DNA of 64,000 nucleotides from Nocardioides sp. Lineage in GTDB: Bacteria; Actinomycetota; Actinomycetes; Propionibacteriales; Nocardioidaceae. Positions 8,602 through 19,040 of this stretch are shown here, in pieces. Under the pieces are notes generated by a model. The model was given only the letters and a program-made list of their open reading frames with translations. It searched no databases and was not told where the DNA came from. Each line of letters opens with the position of its first letter. Position 1 is the first letter of the stretch. The translations under genes were made by a program, and so were the position numbers. The DNA lies in assembly GCF_030019515.1 (NCBI RefSeq), contig NZ_JASEEQ010000014.1, positions 62,001-126,000 on the forward strand, given 5' to 3'.

Positions 8602-9378
8602 CTACGCCTCGCTACGCCCGTCGTTGTCGCGGTTGCGGAGGCCGATCTTGCTGCCCAGCCAGACGAGCGGGTCGTACTTGCGGTCCACCACGCGCTCCTT
8701 CATCGGGATGATCGCATTGTCGGTGATCCGGATCCCCTCCGGGCACACCTCGGTGCAGCACTTGGTGATGTTGCACATCCCGAGGCCGGCGGCCCCCTGG
8801 GCGAGCGCGCGGCGGTCGTGGGTGTCGAGCGGGTGCATGTCGAGCTCGGCGTACCGCAGGAAGAACCGCGGTCCGGCGAAGGCGGGCTTGTTGTCCTCGT
8901 GGTCGCGGATCACGTGGCAGGTGTCCTGGCACAGGAAGCACTCGATGCACTTGCGGAACTCCTGGCCGCGCTCGACGTCGACCTGCGCCATCCGGCGCTT
9001 GCCGTCGGCGTCGCGCGGCGGTGGCGCGAACGACGGCAGCTCGCGGGCCTTCTCGTAGTTGAAGGAGACGTCGGTGACGAGGTCGCGGATCACCGGGAAC
9101 GATCGCATCGGGGTGACCGTGACCGTCTCCGCCGGGTCGAAGTCGGAGAGCCGGGTCATGCACATCAGCCGCGGCCGGCCGTTCACCTCGGCGCTGCAGG
9201 AGCCGCACTTGCCGGCCTTGCAGTTCCAGCGGACCGCGAGATCACCGGCCTGGGTCGCCTGCACCCGGTGGATGGCGTCGAGGACGACCTCGCCCTCGGA
9301 GACCTCGACGTCGTAGTCGCCGAGGTCTCCGCCGCCCTGGTCGCCGCGCCAGATCCGCATCTTCAGCGTGTAGCCCAT
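8602..9378 (-). CDS. Succinate dehydrogenase iron-sulfur subunit (first complex)
   Basis: The 258-aa electron-transfer subunit carries FAD electrons to the quinone site. Cysteine clusters are in the standard order: the N-terminal [2Fe-2S] set CKAGKCGSC plus a later Cys (LMC), the second cluster set CIECFLCQDTC, and the third CNITKCCTEVCPEG. It is most like the Rv0247c-type subunit of mycobacterial Sdh1. It lies 10 nt after the flavoprotein gene and ends the operon membrane anchor, flavoprotein, iron-sulfur protein. Confidence 0.92.
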   Translation of the reverse strand: MGYTLKMRIWRGDQGGGDLGDYDVEVSEGEVVLDAIHRVQATQAGDLAVRWNCKAGKCGSCSAEVNGRPRLMCMTRLSDFDPAETVTVTPMRSFPVIRDLVTDVSFNYEKARELPSFAPPPRDADGKRRMAQVDVERGQEFRKCIECFLCQDTCHVIRDHEDNKPAFAGPRFFLRYAELDMHPLDTHDRRALAQGAAGLGMCNITKCCTEVCPEGIRITDNAIIPMKERVVDRKYDPLVWLGSKIGLRNRDNDGRSEA

Positions 9379-9388
9379 GACGGCCCCT

Positions 9389-11248
9389 TCACTCGAAGAA
9401 CTTCTTGAGCTCGTCCGGCATCACCGGGAGCGGTTGGTGGGCGAGGTCGACGGCGGAGCCGTCGGCGGCCAGCCGGAGCACGAGGTTCTTCGCCCCCCAC
9501 TCGGGGCTGGGTCCGGGGAAGTCGTCGCGGGTGTGCCCGCCGCGCGACTCCTCGCGCTCGAGCGCCGCCCTCGCGATGCACTCGCTGACCAGCAGCATGT
9601 TCCGCAGGTCGAGCGCGAGGTGCCAGCCGGGGTTGTACTGCCGGTGCCCCTCGACGGTCATCCGCCTGGCCCGCTCCCTGAGCCGCCTGAGCTCCTCGAG
9701 CGAGCGCTCCAGCTCGGGGCGGGTGCGGATGATGCCGACCAGGTCGTTCATCGACTGCTGCAGGTCCTGCTGGATCGTGTACGGGTTCTCGGTCCCTCCC
9801 CCCGGCCCGGTGGCGACCTCGAACGGTGCGAGCGCGTCGCGCTCGGCCGCCTTGACGTCCTCGGCGCGCACCGCCGGGCGTCCCTCGCCGAGCGAGACGC
9901 AGTACGACGCGGCAGCCTCCCCGGCCCGTCGGCCGAAGACCAACAGATCGGAGAGCGAGTTGCCGCCGAGCCGGTTGGAGCCGTGCATGCCGCCCGAGCA
10001 CTCCCCCACGGCGTACAGGCCGGGCACCGCCGACAGCTCGGTGTCGGCGTCGACCTCGATGCCGCCCATTACGTAGTGGCAGGTCGGCCCGATCTCCATC
10101 GGCTCCTGGGTGATGTCGACGTCGGCCAGCTCCTTGAACTGGTGGTACATCGACGGCAGCCGCTTGCGGATGAAGTCCGGCGACCGGCGCGAGGCGATGT
10201 CGAGGTAGATGCCGCCGTGCGGCGTGCCGCGACCCGCCTTGATCTCGGAGTTGATCGCGCGCGCCACCTCGTCGCGCGGCAGCAGCTCGGGTGGCCGCCG
10301 GTTGTTCTTCTTGTCCTCGTACCAGCGGTCGGCCTCCTCGACCGTGTCCGCCGTCTCGTCCCGGAAGTACTCCGGGATGTAGTCGAACATGAAGCGCTTG
10401 CCCTCGGAGTTCGTCAGGATGCCACCGTCGCCGCGCACCGACTCGGTGACCAGCAGCCCCTTCACCGACGGCGGCCAGACCATGCCCGTGGGGTGGAACT
10501 GGACGAACTCCATGTTGATCAGGGCCGCCCCTGCTCGCAGCGCGAGGGCGTGGCCGTCGCCCGTGTACTCCCACGAGTTCGAGGTCACCTTGAACGACTT
10601 GCCGATCCCGCCGGTCGCGAGCACGACGGACGGCGCCTCGAAGACGACGAACCGGCCGGTCTCGCGCCAGTACGCGAACGCACCGGCGATCGCGCCGTCC
10701 ACCTTCAACAGCTCGGTGACCGTGCACTCCATGAAGACGTCGATGCCGAGCGCCACGGCGCGCTGCTGGAGGGTGCGGATCATCTCCAGGCCGGTGCGGT
10801 CGCCCACGTGGGCGAGCCGGGCGTACCTGTGACCACCGAAGTCGCGCTGCGAGATCAGCCCGTCGTCGGTCCGGTCGAACAGGGCGCCCCAGTCCTCGAG
10901 CTCCAGCACCCGCTCGGGGGCCTCCTGGGCGTGCAGCTGGGCCATCCGCCAGTTGTTGAGCATCTTCCCGCCACGCATGGTGTCGCGGAAGTGCACCTCC
11001 CAGTTGTCCTCCGGCCAGCGGTTGCCCATCGCCGCCGCGATGCCGCCCTCGGCCATCACCGTGTGCGCCTTGCCGAGCAGCGACTTGCACACGATCGCGG
11101 TGCGCGCGCCCGCCTCGTGCGCGGCGATCGCCGCGCGCAGCCCCGCGCCGCCGGCGCCGACCACGACCACGTCGTACCGGTGCCGTTCCATGCCGCCCGC
11201 CTCGGCGCCGGACATCTCGTTGCCCGTCATCGGGTGCCGGTCCCCCAT
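9389..11248 (-). CDS. Succinate dehydrogenase flavoprotein subunit (first complex)
   Basis: The 619-aa catalytic subunit oxidises succinate to fumarate. The FAD Rossmann motif VVVGAGGAGLRAA occurs near the N-terminus. AHTVMAEGG holds the His expected to carry covalent FAD, QFHPTG and HGSNRLGG hold active-site residues, and a helical C-terminal domain follows. The start at 11248 is chosen because its ATG overlaps the stop of the membrane-anchor gene by one base (TGATG); inner ATGs at 11230 and 11215 are possible. The family matches Rv0248c-type Sdh1. The second complex (13283) has a different flavoprotein subgroup, so the two are not a simple duplication. Confidence 0.92.
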   Translation of the reverse strand: MGDRHPMTGNEMSGAEAGGMERHRYDVVVVGAGGAGLRAAIAAHEAGARTAIVCKSLLGKAHTVMAEGGIAAAMGNRWPEDNWEVHFRDTMRGGKMLNNWRMAQLHAQEAPERVLELEDWGALFDRTDDGLISQRDFGGHRYARLAHVGDRTGLEMIRTLQQRAVALGIDVFMECTVTELLKVDGAIAGAFAYWRETGRFVVFEAPSVVLATGGIGKSFKVTSNSWEYTGDGHALALRAGAALINMEFVQFHPTGMVWPPSVKGLLVTESVRGDGGILTNSEGKRFMFDYIPEYFRDETADTVEEADRWYEDKKNNRRPPELLPRDEVARAINSEIKAGRGTPHGGIYLDIASRRSPDFIRKRLPSMYHQFKELADVDITQEPMEIGPTCHYVMGGIEVDADTELSAVPGLYAVGECSGGMHGSNRLGGNSLSDLLVFGRRAGEAAASYCVSLGEGRPAVRAEDVKAAERDALAPFEVATGPGGGTENPYTIQQDLQQSMNDLVGIIRTRPELERSLEELRRLRERARRMTVEGHRQYNPGWHLALDLRNMLLVSECIARAALEREESRGGHTRDDFPGPSPEWGAKNLVLRLAADGSAVDLAHQPLPVMPDELKKFFE

Positions 11249-12075
11249 CAGAAGAATCTCGGGTCGTCGAAGGCGCCGGTGGCGAGCAGGTAGACGTAGA
11301 AGTCCACGATCGCGACCGAGAACAGCGAGTACCACGCGTAGGTGCCGTGGCGGTTGTTCAGCCGCGAGACCAGCGTCCAGATCCGGTAGCGGACCGGGTG
11401 CTTGGAGAAGTGCCGGAGCCGGCCGCCGGTGATGTGGCGGCAGGAGTGGCAGCCGAGGGTGTAGAGCCAGATCAGCACGACGTTGGCCACCATCAGCAGG
11501 GTGCCGAGGCCCATGTGGATGCCATCCGGCTCGCCCGGCGCCGGGCCGAAGGCCAGCACCGTGTCCCAGGTCAGGATCAGCGCGATGACCACGGCGGCGT
11601 ACCAGAACCAGCGGTGCAGGTTCTGCAGGATCAGCGGGAAGCGGGTCTCGCCGGAGTAGGCGCCGTGCGGCTCGGCGACCGCGCACGCGGGCGGCGAGAG
11701 CCAGAACCCGCGGTAGTAGGCCTTGCGGTAGTAGTAGCAGGTCATCCGGAAGCCCAGCGGGAAGATCAGGACCACCAGGGCCGGCGACAGGCTCCACCAC
11801 GAGAGCGGCTGGCCGAAGTCCGAGGATCCCGCCACGCAGTCCGCGGTGAGGCAGGGCGAGAAGAACGGCGAGAGGTACGGCTCGGCGTAGAAGTAGTCGC
11901 CCGCGAACGCGCGGTAGGTGGCGAACACGACGAAGCCGCTGAACACGATGAACGTGGCGAGCGGCGCGAGCCACCACCGGTCCTCACGCAGCGTCCTCGC
12001 GCCGATCCGGGCCCGCGTGGGCCCGTCCACACCTGTCGATCCTGGGGTCGTGCTGGGCGCGTCCGTCGACGCCAT
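11248..12075 (-). CDS. Succinate dehydrogenase membrane anchor (Rv0249c type)
   Basis: The 275-aa integral membrane subunit would anchor the first complex and bind haem and quinone. About five hydrophobic helices are visible, including LAPLATFIVFSGFVVFATY, the LSPALVVLIFPLGF segment, WFWYAAVVIALILTW, LLMVANVVLIWLYTLGCHSC and a C-terminal YSLFSVAIVDFYVYLLAT. The His residues in LQNLHRWFW and GCHSCRH are candidate haem ligands. I prefer the ATG at 12075 over the GTG at 12081 because GGAGG ends 5 nt before the ATG and would overlap the GTG. It is the first gene of its operon. Confidence 0.85.
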   Translation of the reverse strand: MASTDAPSTTPGSTGVDGPTRARIGARTLREDRWWLAPLATFIVFSGFVVFATYRAFAGDYFYAEPYLSPFFSPCLTADCVAGSSDFGQPLSWWSLSPALVVLIFPLGFRMTCYYYRKAYYRGFWLSPPACAVAEPHGAYSGETRFPLILQNLHRWFWYAAVVIALILTWDTVLAFGPAPGEPDGIHMGLGTLLMVANVVLIWLYTLGCHSCRHITGGRLRHFSKHPVRYRIWTLVSRLNNRHGTYAWYSLFSVAIVDFYVYLLATGAFDDPRFF

Positions 12076-12161
12076 CGCCACCTCCGCCGGCTCCGGTGCT
12101 CACTGAGTCGTGTCTCGTGCCATGGGTGCTGCCTAGGTGAGTCTGCACACTCCGGGCCGGA

Positions 12162-12177
12162 TGTGAAAGAGGCCACA
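12162..12177. promoter_or_regulatory. CRP/GlxR-like operator upstream of the first sdh operon
   Basis: TGTGA-AAGAGG-CCACA differs by one base from the CRP/GlxR consensus TGTGA-N6-TCACA. It lies 87 bp upstream of the membrane-anchor start and in the common intergenic region of the two sdh operons. CRP-family control of sdh genes is known in corynebacteria and mycobacteria; use here is an inference. Confidence 0.45.
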
Positions 12178-12246
12178 CCGCCGGGGTTCACCCGACATCC
12201 ACCTGGCCGCAGCAGTTCGGTCATGCCACGGAGCGACTGTGACGAC

Positions 12247-12506
12247 ATGCGGATCGCGCTGGTGACCGAGAGGTTCTTCCCCGCGTCGGACGGCACGACG
12301 ACCACCGTCAAGGCCGTCGCCGACCGGCTCGTCGAGACCGGCCACGAGGCGCACCCGCGTGGCGGAGCGCTGTGACCGGGTGCTGGTGACCTCGCGCTGG
12401 ATGGTCGGTCGGCTGGCCGAGTTCGGAGTGGACGCGGGCCTGTGGGCGCCCCGCTCACGACGCCGCGACGGCCCGCGACGCCGAGGAGGTCCTGACTCGC
12501 CGGTAA
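12247..12506 (+). pseudogene. Degraded glycosyltransferase family 4 gene relic
   Basis: Three fragments in three different frames follow the order of a GT4 (PimB/MgtA-like) glycosyltransferase. The first (12247-12375) starts MRIALVTERFFPASDGTTTT, a typical GT4 N-terminus, and runs into a stop after 42 codons. The second (from about 12359) reads DRVLVTSRWMVGRLAEFGVD, typical of the middle of these enzymes. The third (12456-12506) reads HDAATARDAEEVLTRR and stops at TAA, like a C-terminus. A complete enzyme is about 370-400 residues, so most of the gene has been deleted. No promoter or function is expected. Confidence 0.6.
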
Positions 12507-12521
12507 CCGGGCCTATGTCAC

Positions 12522-12561
12522 ACGCCCCGCGGGGCGTACCGGTCTGTCGCCGCGGTAGCGT
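12522..12561 (+). promoter_or_regulatory. Palindrome and candidate -10 for sdhCAB
   Basis: A perfect 16-bp palindrome ACGCCCCGCGGGGCGT (12522-12537) ends 32 bp before the sdhC GTG and may be an operator. TAGCGT (12556-12561) fits TANNNT and ends 8 nt before the GTG. No Shine-Dalgarno sequence is visible, so sdhC may be translated from a leaderless or nearly leaderless mRNA. Confidence 0.35.
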
Positions 12562-12569
12562 GTTGCATC

Positions 12570-13271
12570 GTGGCAACGACGACCTTGGTCAAAGGGGCGC
12601 GAGCTTCACGCTCGACGATCACCCTGAAGCTCTTGATGGCCGCCAGCGGCCTCCTCTTCATCGCCTTCGTGCTGATGCACATGTACGGCAACCTCAAGGC
12701 CTTCGGTGGCCATGACACGTACAACGCGTACGCCGAGCACCTGCGCACGTTCGGCGAGCCGATCCTTCCGCGCGAGGGCCTGCTGTGGATCCTGCGGGTC
12801 GCCCTCATCGCCGCGCTGGTCCTGCACGTGTACAGCGCCTTCGCGCTGTGGCACCGGTCCGCGAAGGCGCGCACCACGAAGTACGTGATGAAGAAGAACC
12901 TCGCCTCCAGCCTGTCCTCGCGGACGATGCGCTGGGGCGGCGTCACGATCCTGCTCTTCGTCGTGTGGCACCTGATCAACTTCACGATCGGGAAGGTCAA
13001 CGTGTCCGGCGGGTCGACCAACGACCCGTACAACCTGCTGGTGGACTCGTTCAACTCCTGGTGGCTGACGGTGATCTACCTGGTCGCGATGCTCGCGCTG
13101 GGGATGCACCTTCAGCACGGGGTCTGGAGCGCGGCGCAGACGCTCGGCCTCACCAACAACGCCCGCGCGCGCCGCAACGCCAAGAGCCTCGGCTGGATCC
13201 TCGCCGTGGTGATCGCGGGCGGCTTCTCCCTCGTGCCGATCTTCGTCCTCGCCGGCGTCATCTCCAAGTAA
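12570..13271 (+). CDS. sdhC: Succinate dehydrogenase cytochrome b subunit (second complex)
   Basis: The 233-aa protein is a fused SdhC/D-type di-haem cytochrome b of the Bacillus/Corynebacterium-like class. Five transmembrane helices are visible, at about residues 17-37, 70-92, 117-138, 163-185 and 205-230. His residues near helix ends (VLMHMYG, VLHVYSAFALWH, VVWHLINF, GMHLQHGVWS) match the four axial haem ligands of this class. Initiation is at GTG 12570. It is followed after 11 nt by sdhA. Together sdhCAB would form a second succinate:menaquinone oxidoreductase. Confidence 0.92.
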   Translation: MATTTLVKGARASRSTITLKLLMAASGLLFIAFVLMHMYGNLKAFGGHDTYNAYAEHLRTFGEPILPREGLLWILRVALIAALVLHVYSAFALWHRSAKARTTKYVMKKNLASSLSSRTMRWGGVTILLFVVWHLINFTIGKVNVSGGSTNDPYNLLVDSFNSWWLTVIYLVAMLALGMHLQHGVWSAAQTLGLTNNARARRNAKSLGWILAVVIAGGFSLVPIFVLAGVISK

Positions 13272-13282
13272 GGGCTGCACAC

Positions 13283-15309
<2,027 letters not shown>

Positions 15310-15310
<1 letters not shown>

Positions 15311-16053
15311 TGAAGTTGACTCTCAAGATCTGGCGGCAGCCGGACGCGGCCTCGAAGGGCGCGATGCACACCTACGAGGTCGACGAGGTGACCGGGGACA
15401 TGTCGTTCCTCGAGATGCTCGACGTGCTCAACGAGCAGCTCAACGTCAAGGGCGAGGACCCGGTCGCGTTCGACTCCGACTGTCGCGAGGGCATCTGCGG
15501 CACGTGCGGCCTGATGATCAACGGCCAGGCCCACGGTCCCGAGGTCACGACCACCTGCCAGCTGCACATGCGATCGTTCAACGACGGCGACGAGATCGTC
15601 ATCGAGCCCTGGCGCTCCGATGCCTTCCCGGTGATCAAGGACCTGGTCGTCGACCGCGGCGCGTTCGACCGGATCATCCAGGCCGGCGGCTTCATCTCGG
15701 TCAACACCGGCTCCGCCCCCGAGGCGCACTCGGTCCCGGTCCCCCGCGAGGACGCGACCCGCGCCTTCGACGCGGCGACCTGCATCGGCTGCGGAGCGTG
15801 CGTGGCCGCGTGCCCGAACGGCTCGGCGGTGCTGTTCATGGGCGCCAAGATCACCCACCTCGGCGAGCTCCCCCAGGGCCAGCCGGAGCGCGACGACCGC
15901 GTCGTCAGCATGGTCGCCCAGCACGATCACGAAGGGTTCGGCGGCTGCACCAACATCGGCGAGTGCGTCGCGGCCTGCCCCAAGGAGATCCCGTTCGACG
16001 TGATCTCCCGCCTCAACTGGGACCTCCACCAGGCCATGCGCCACGGTCACTAA
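15310..16053 (+). CDS. sdhB: Succinate dehydrogenase iron-sulfur subunit (second complex)
   Basis: The 247-aa iron-sulfur subunit has three cluster motifs: CREGICGTC with a later TTTC for [2Fe-2S], CIGCGACVAACPNG, and CTNIGECVAACPKEI. Start and sdhA stop overlap by one base, so translation is coupled. The second motif follows the 4Fe ferredoxin pattern CxxCxxCxxxCP; the third has a wider CxxxxxC start. It ends 11 bp before the stop of a convergent gene, with no clear terminator between. Confidence 0.94.
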
Positions 16054-16064
16054 GCCACTCAGGC

Positions 16065-17102
16065 TCAGGCCGGCAGCAGCCAGACCTCGTCGTCGCCGCC
16101 GAGGGTGGGGCAGCGGGTGCCGGGGAGGACCTGCACGTCGAAGATCTCGGTGACGCCGGCGTCGAACTGGAGCGTGGCGACGGTGTTCCCGGTGGCCAGC
16201 TCGATCACGCCCACGCCGCACAGGAGCTGGTCGTGGTACGCCGCGATCGGGGCGCCGCCGAAGATCGCGGTCTCGCGGATCTTCGACAGGCCCACGAACG
16301 CGAGGCCGCGGTGCAGCGCGAGGCCGCGGGAGTAGCCCGGGACGACTGCGACCGCGTCCCGCCGGCCGGTCGCGACGTCGACCCGCTCGAGCCGGCCCAT
16401 GCCGGAGTTCAGCACGAACAGGTCGCCGTCGTACCAACGCGGCGAGTGGGGCATCGCCAGGCCGGTCGTGACCGGCTCACCCGACGCGACGTCGAGCACC
16501 GCCCCGCTGTCGTTGCGCACCGCGCGCCAGCCGGCGGCCGTGTCGGTCTGCGCCATCACGGTGACGAACGCCGGTGCGCCGTCGCGCATCGCGAGGCCGT
16601 TGAGGTGGCAGCGGTCCTCCGCGGCGAGCCCCGAGACGAACCGCGGTCGCCAGCGCGGCACGAAGCTGTAGGTCGGGTCGAGACCGGCCAGGCAGGAGAA
16701 CAGCGTGTTCACGACCCACAGGTCCGGCCGGCCGTCCTCGGTGGTCCCCCACGCGACCTCGTGGCACTGGATCGAGCCGGTGACGATCGACGTACGCGGC
16801 AGCCAGCACCGGTCGTGGCGGCCGGCGGGCGCGATCCGGGGCGCGAGCTCGGAGTGGTCGCTCAGCGACCAGACCTGGCCCTTGCCACCGACCGCGATCC
16901 GATCCGACCCGACCGCGATGCCCATGGCCTGGTCGAACCTGCGGAACGAGAACGTCGGCCGGCCCTCGTGCACGCCGATGGCGACCAGCTGACCCGCCTG
17001 GTAGGTCGAGACCAGCAGGGAGCACCCGGCCTCCTCGAGCACCCCCGGGAAGGAGGCGCTGTGGTGGAAGCCGACCGCGGTGGCATCCCCTGCAGCGCTC
17101 AA
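16065..17102 (-). CDS. TIGR03032-family protein, coupled to an ELWxxDGT-repeat gene
   Basis: The 345-aa protein resembles TIGR03032 (DUF4915) proteins of unknown biochemical role: SLLVSTYQAGQLVAIG, SIQCHEVAWG, DLWVVNTLFSCLAGLDPTYSFVPRWRPRFVS and LPHSPRWYDG-like segments (here MPHSPRWYDGDLFVLNSGMG) are typical. The pattern suggests a six-bladed propeller-like beta protein. No signal peptide is seen, so it is probably cytosolic. The TTG at 17102 overlaps the upstream stop (TTGA) with GAGG 5 nt before it; no ATG or GTG suits the conserved start. It is translationally coupled to the secreted repeat protein upstream, which suggests a joint function. Confidence 0.75.
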   Translation of the reverse strand: MSAAGDATAVGFHHSASFPGVLEEAGCSLLVSTYQAGQLVAIGVHEGRPTFSFRRFDQAMGIAVGSDRIAVGGKGQVWSLSDHSELAPRIAPAGRHDRCWLPRTSIVTGSIQCHEVAWGTTEDGRPDLWVVNTLFSCLAGLDPTYSFVPRWRPRFVSGLAAEDRCHLNGLAMRDGAPAFVTVMAQTDTAAGWRAVRNDSGAVLDVASGEPVTTGLAMPHSPRWYDGDLFVLNSGMGRLERVDVATGRRDAVAVVPGYSRGLALHRGLAFVGLSKIRETAIFGGAPIAAYHDQLLCGVGVIELATGNTVATLQFDAGVTEIFDVQVLPGTRCPTLGGDDEVWLLPA

Positions 17103-18937
17103 CGCATCCTCAGCGTGTACCGGTGGACCACGCTGGCTCCGGTCCCGCCGCACGGCGTGAACGTGAACCGCGCCCGGACCTGCAGCTCGCCCGTCCTCCG
17201 CAGCTCTCGCAGGCCGGCCCTGGTCGGCCTCAGCGTCACCGCGGTGGTGCCCGCCCTGACCATGTCGGTGGTCGACCGGCGGATCTCCGATCCGGCCACC
17301 GGGGCGACCACCAGGGTGCCGGCACCGTCGACCGACACCTTCAGGCGCAGCGTGCCGGCGTCGGTGTCGGCCCTGCCCTTCGACGGTACGGCGAACCCGC
17401 CGCCCTTGTTGATGTCCGCGACCAGGCTCGTGCCTGTCGGAGTGCCGTCGGACTTCCAGAGCTCGCTGCCGTGGGTGCCGTCGTCCGCGCGGAAGAACAC
17501 GGTCCCGCCGACGGCGGCGAGGGAGGTCGGGCTGTAGCTGACGCCGGACGGCTGGATGTCCTCGACCATCACGGTGCCGGACTCGGTGCCGTCGGACGTC
17601 CAGAGCTCCCGGCCGTGGAACCCGTCGCCGGCAGTGAAGAACAGCGTGCCCGCGGCGCCGACCAGCCAGTACGGCGAGCTGCTGTAGACGTCCGGGTTGA
17701 TGTCCTTGACCATCACGGTGCCCGCCTCGGAGCCGTCCGACCTCCACAGCTCCTGCCCGTGGACGCCGTCGTCGGCGCGGAAGAACAGGGTCCCGGCCAC
17801 ATCGGTCAGGCCGGTGGTCCCGTAGTAGGACTCGGCGCCCGGATCGACGTCCTTGACCAGGACCGTGCCCGCCTCGGAGCCGTCCGACTTCCACAGCGCC
17901 CGGCCGAGCTCGCCGTCGTCGGCGGTGAAGAACAGCGTGTCGCCCACCGCGGTCAGGTAGTCGGGACGCGCGGATCCGGCCCCCGGGTTGATGTTCTTGA
18001 CGAGAACGGTCCCCGCGCCGGTCCCGTCCGACTTCCACAGCTCGGCGCCGTGGACGCCGTCCCGGGCGGTGAAGAACACCGTGTCCCCGGCCGCGACGAA
18101 CCCGCTGGGCGTCCCGCCGTACTCACCCGGCCTGATCTCCTTGAGCATCGCCGTGCCCGCGCGGGTGCCGTCCGAGGTCCAGAGCTCGCGGCCGTGGGTG
18201 CCGTCGTCGGCGGTGAAGAACAGCGTGTCGCCCACCGCGGCCAGGTTGGAGGGGCCGTTGTCGTAGTAGCCGCCACCCGACGGGAGGCCGGTGACCCTGA
18301 CCGTGCCGGCGCGGGTGCCGTCGGACCGCCACAGCTCCCGGCCGTGGCTGCCGTCGTCGGCGGTGAAGAACAGCGTGTCGCCCACCGCGGTCAGCGAGGA
18401 CGGTCCGCTGTAGTAGGACTGGCTGCCGGGATCGATGTCCCTGACCATGACGGTGCCGGCCGCGGTCCCGTCGGACCTCCACAGCTCGCGGCCGTGCGTC
18501 CCGTCGTCGGCGGTGAAGAACAGGGTCCCGCCCACGGCGGTGAGCTGCGACGGCCGGTCGTAGTAGCCGTCGGTCGTGATCAGGTCCTTGACCAGGACGG
18601 TGCCGGCCGCGGTCCCGTCCGACTTCCACAGCTCCCGGCCGTGGACCCCGTCGTCGGCCATGAAGAAGATCGCGCCTGCGACCTCGGTGATGTCCGACGG
18701 CGAGCTGGCCGGCGTCGGCACACCACCCCCGCACTGCACCCGGGCGCTCGCGGCGCTCGAGGCGCTCGAGGGAGCCGCGAGGGCCGGCACGGGTGCCGCC
18801 AGACCGGCCAGACCGACGGCGGCCGCGGTCGCGGCGCCGGCGGCGCGGCCCACCCGGGCCCGGCGCCGGAGCTCCTTGGCTCGGACGGCCCTCAGCCGGA
18901 GCGCCTTCTCGCGTGCAGTTCGACGCCGACGACTCAT
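17099..18937 (-). CDS. Secreted protein with nine ELWxxDGT repeats
   Basis: The 612-aa protein starts with a highly basic 30-residue stretch, then an Ala-rich signal peptide ending near PALAAPSS. Nine repeats of about 46 residues follow, each with the pattern VGxTLFFTADDGxHGRELWxSDGTxAGTVxVKDI; repeat 6 has ALW instead of ELW, and repeats 6 and 7 have SDGS. The repeats resemble blades of a beta-propeller. A C-terminal domain of about 110 residues (DAGTLRLKVSVDGAGTLVV) has no repeats and may mediate attachment. GGAGG lies 6 nt before the ATG. The function is unknown; the family is mostly seen in secreted bacterial proteins. Confidence 0.85.
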   Translation of the reverse strand: MSRRRRTAREKALRLRAVRAKELRRRARVGRAAGAATAAAVGLAGLAAPVPALAAPSSASSAASARVQCGGGVPTPASSPSDITEVAGAIFFMADDGVHGRELWKSDGTAAGTVLVKDLITTDGYYDRPSQLTAVGGTLFFTADDGTHGRELWRSDGTAAGTVMVRDIDPGSQSYYSGPSSLTAVGDTLFFTADDGSHGRELWRSDGTRAGTVRVTGLPSGGGYYDNGPSNLAAVGDTLFFTADDGTHGRELWTSDGTRAGTAMLKEIRPGEYGGTPSGFVAAGDTVFFTARDGVHGAELWKSDGTGAGTVLVKNINPGAGSARPDYLTAVGDTLFFTADDGELGRALWKSDGSEAGTVLVKDVDPGAESYYGTTGLTDVAGTLFFRADDGVHGQELWRSDGSEAGTVMVKDINPDVYSSSPYWLVGAAGTLFFTAGDGFHGRELWTSDGTESGTVMVEDIQPSGVSYSPTSLAAVGGTVFFRADDGTHGSELWKSDGTPTGTSLVADINKGGGFAVPSKGRADTDAGTLRLKVSVDGAGTLVVAPVAGSEIRRSTTDMVRAGTTAVTLRPTRAGLRELRRTGELQVRARFTFTPCGGTGASVVHRYTLRMR

Positions 18938-19040
18938 GTCAGACCTCCGCTACCGGGACGTGGCTGGATGCTACGCAGTTCAGACGCCCTCGGCGCACGT
19001 TTGGTTGCCATCCGGTGGTCGGCGACCCGGCTGGCGCCGG

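Larger units (their letters stand above)
12076..12569. other. Long gap between the divergent succinate dehydrogenase operons
   Basis: This is the only stretch over 300 bases without an intact gene. It holds the upstream region of the first sdh operon (12076-12246, with the CRP-like site), a glycosyltransferase relic (12247-12506), and the short promoter region of sdhC (12507-12569) with a palindrome and a -10-like hexamer. Confidence 0.7.
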
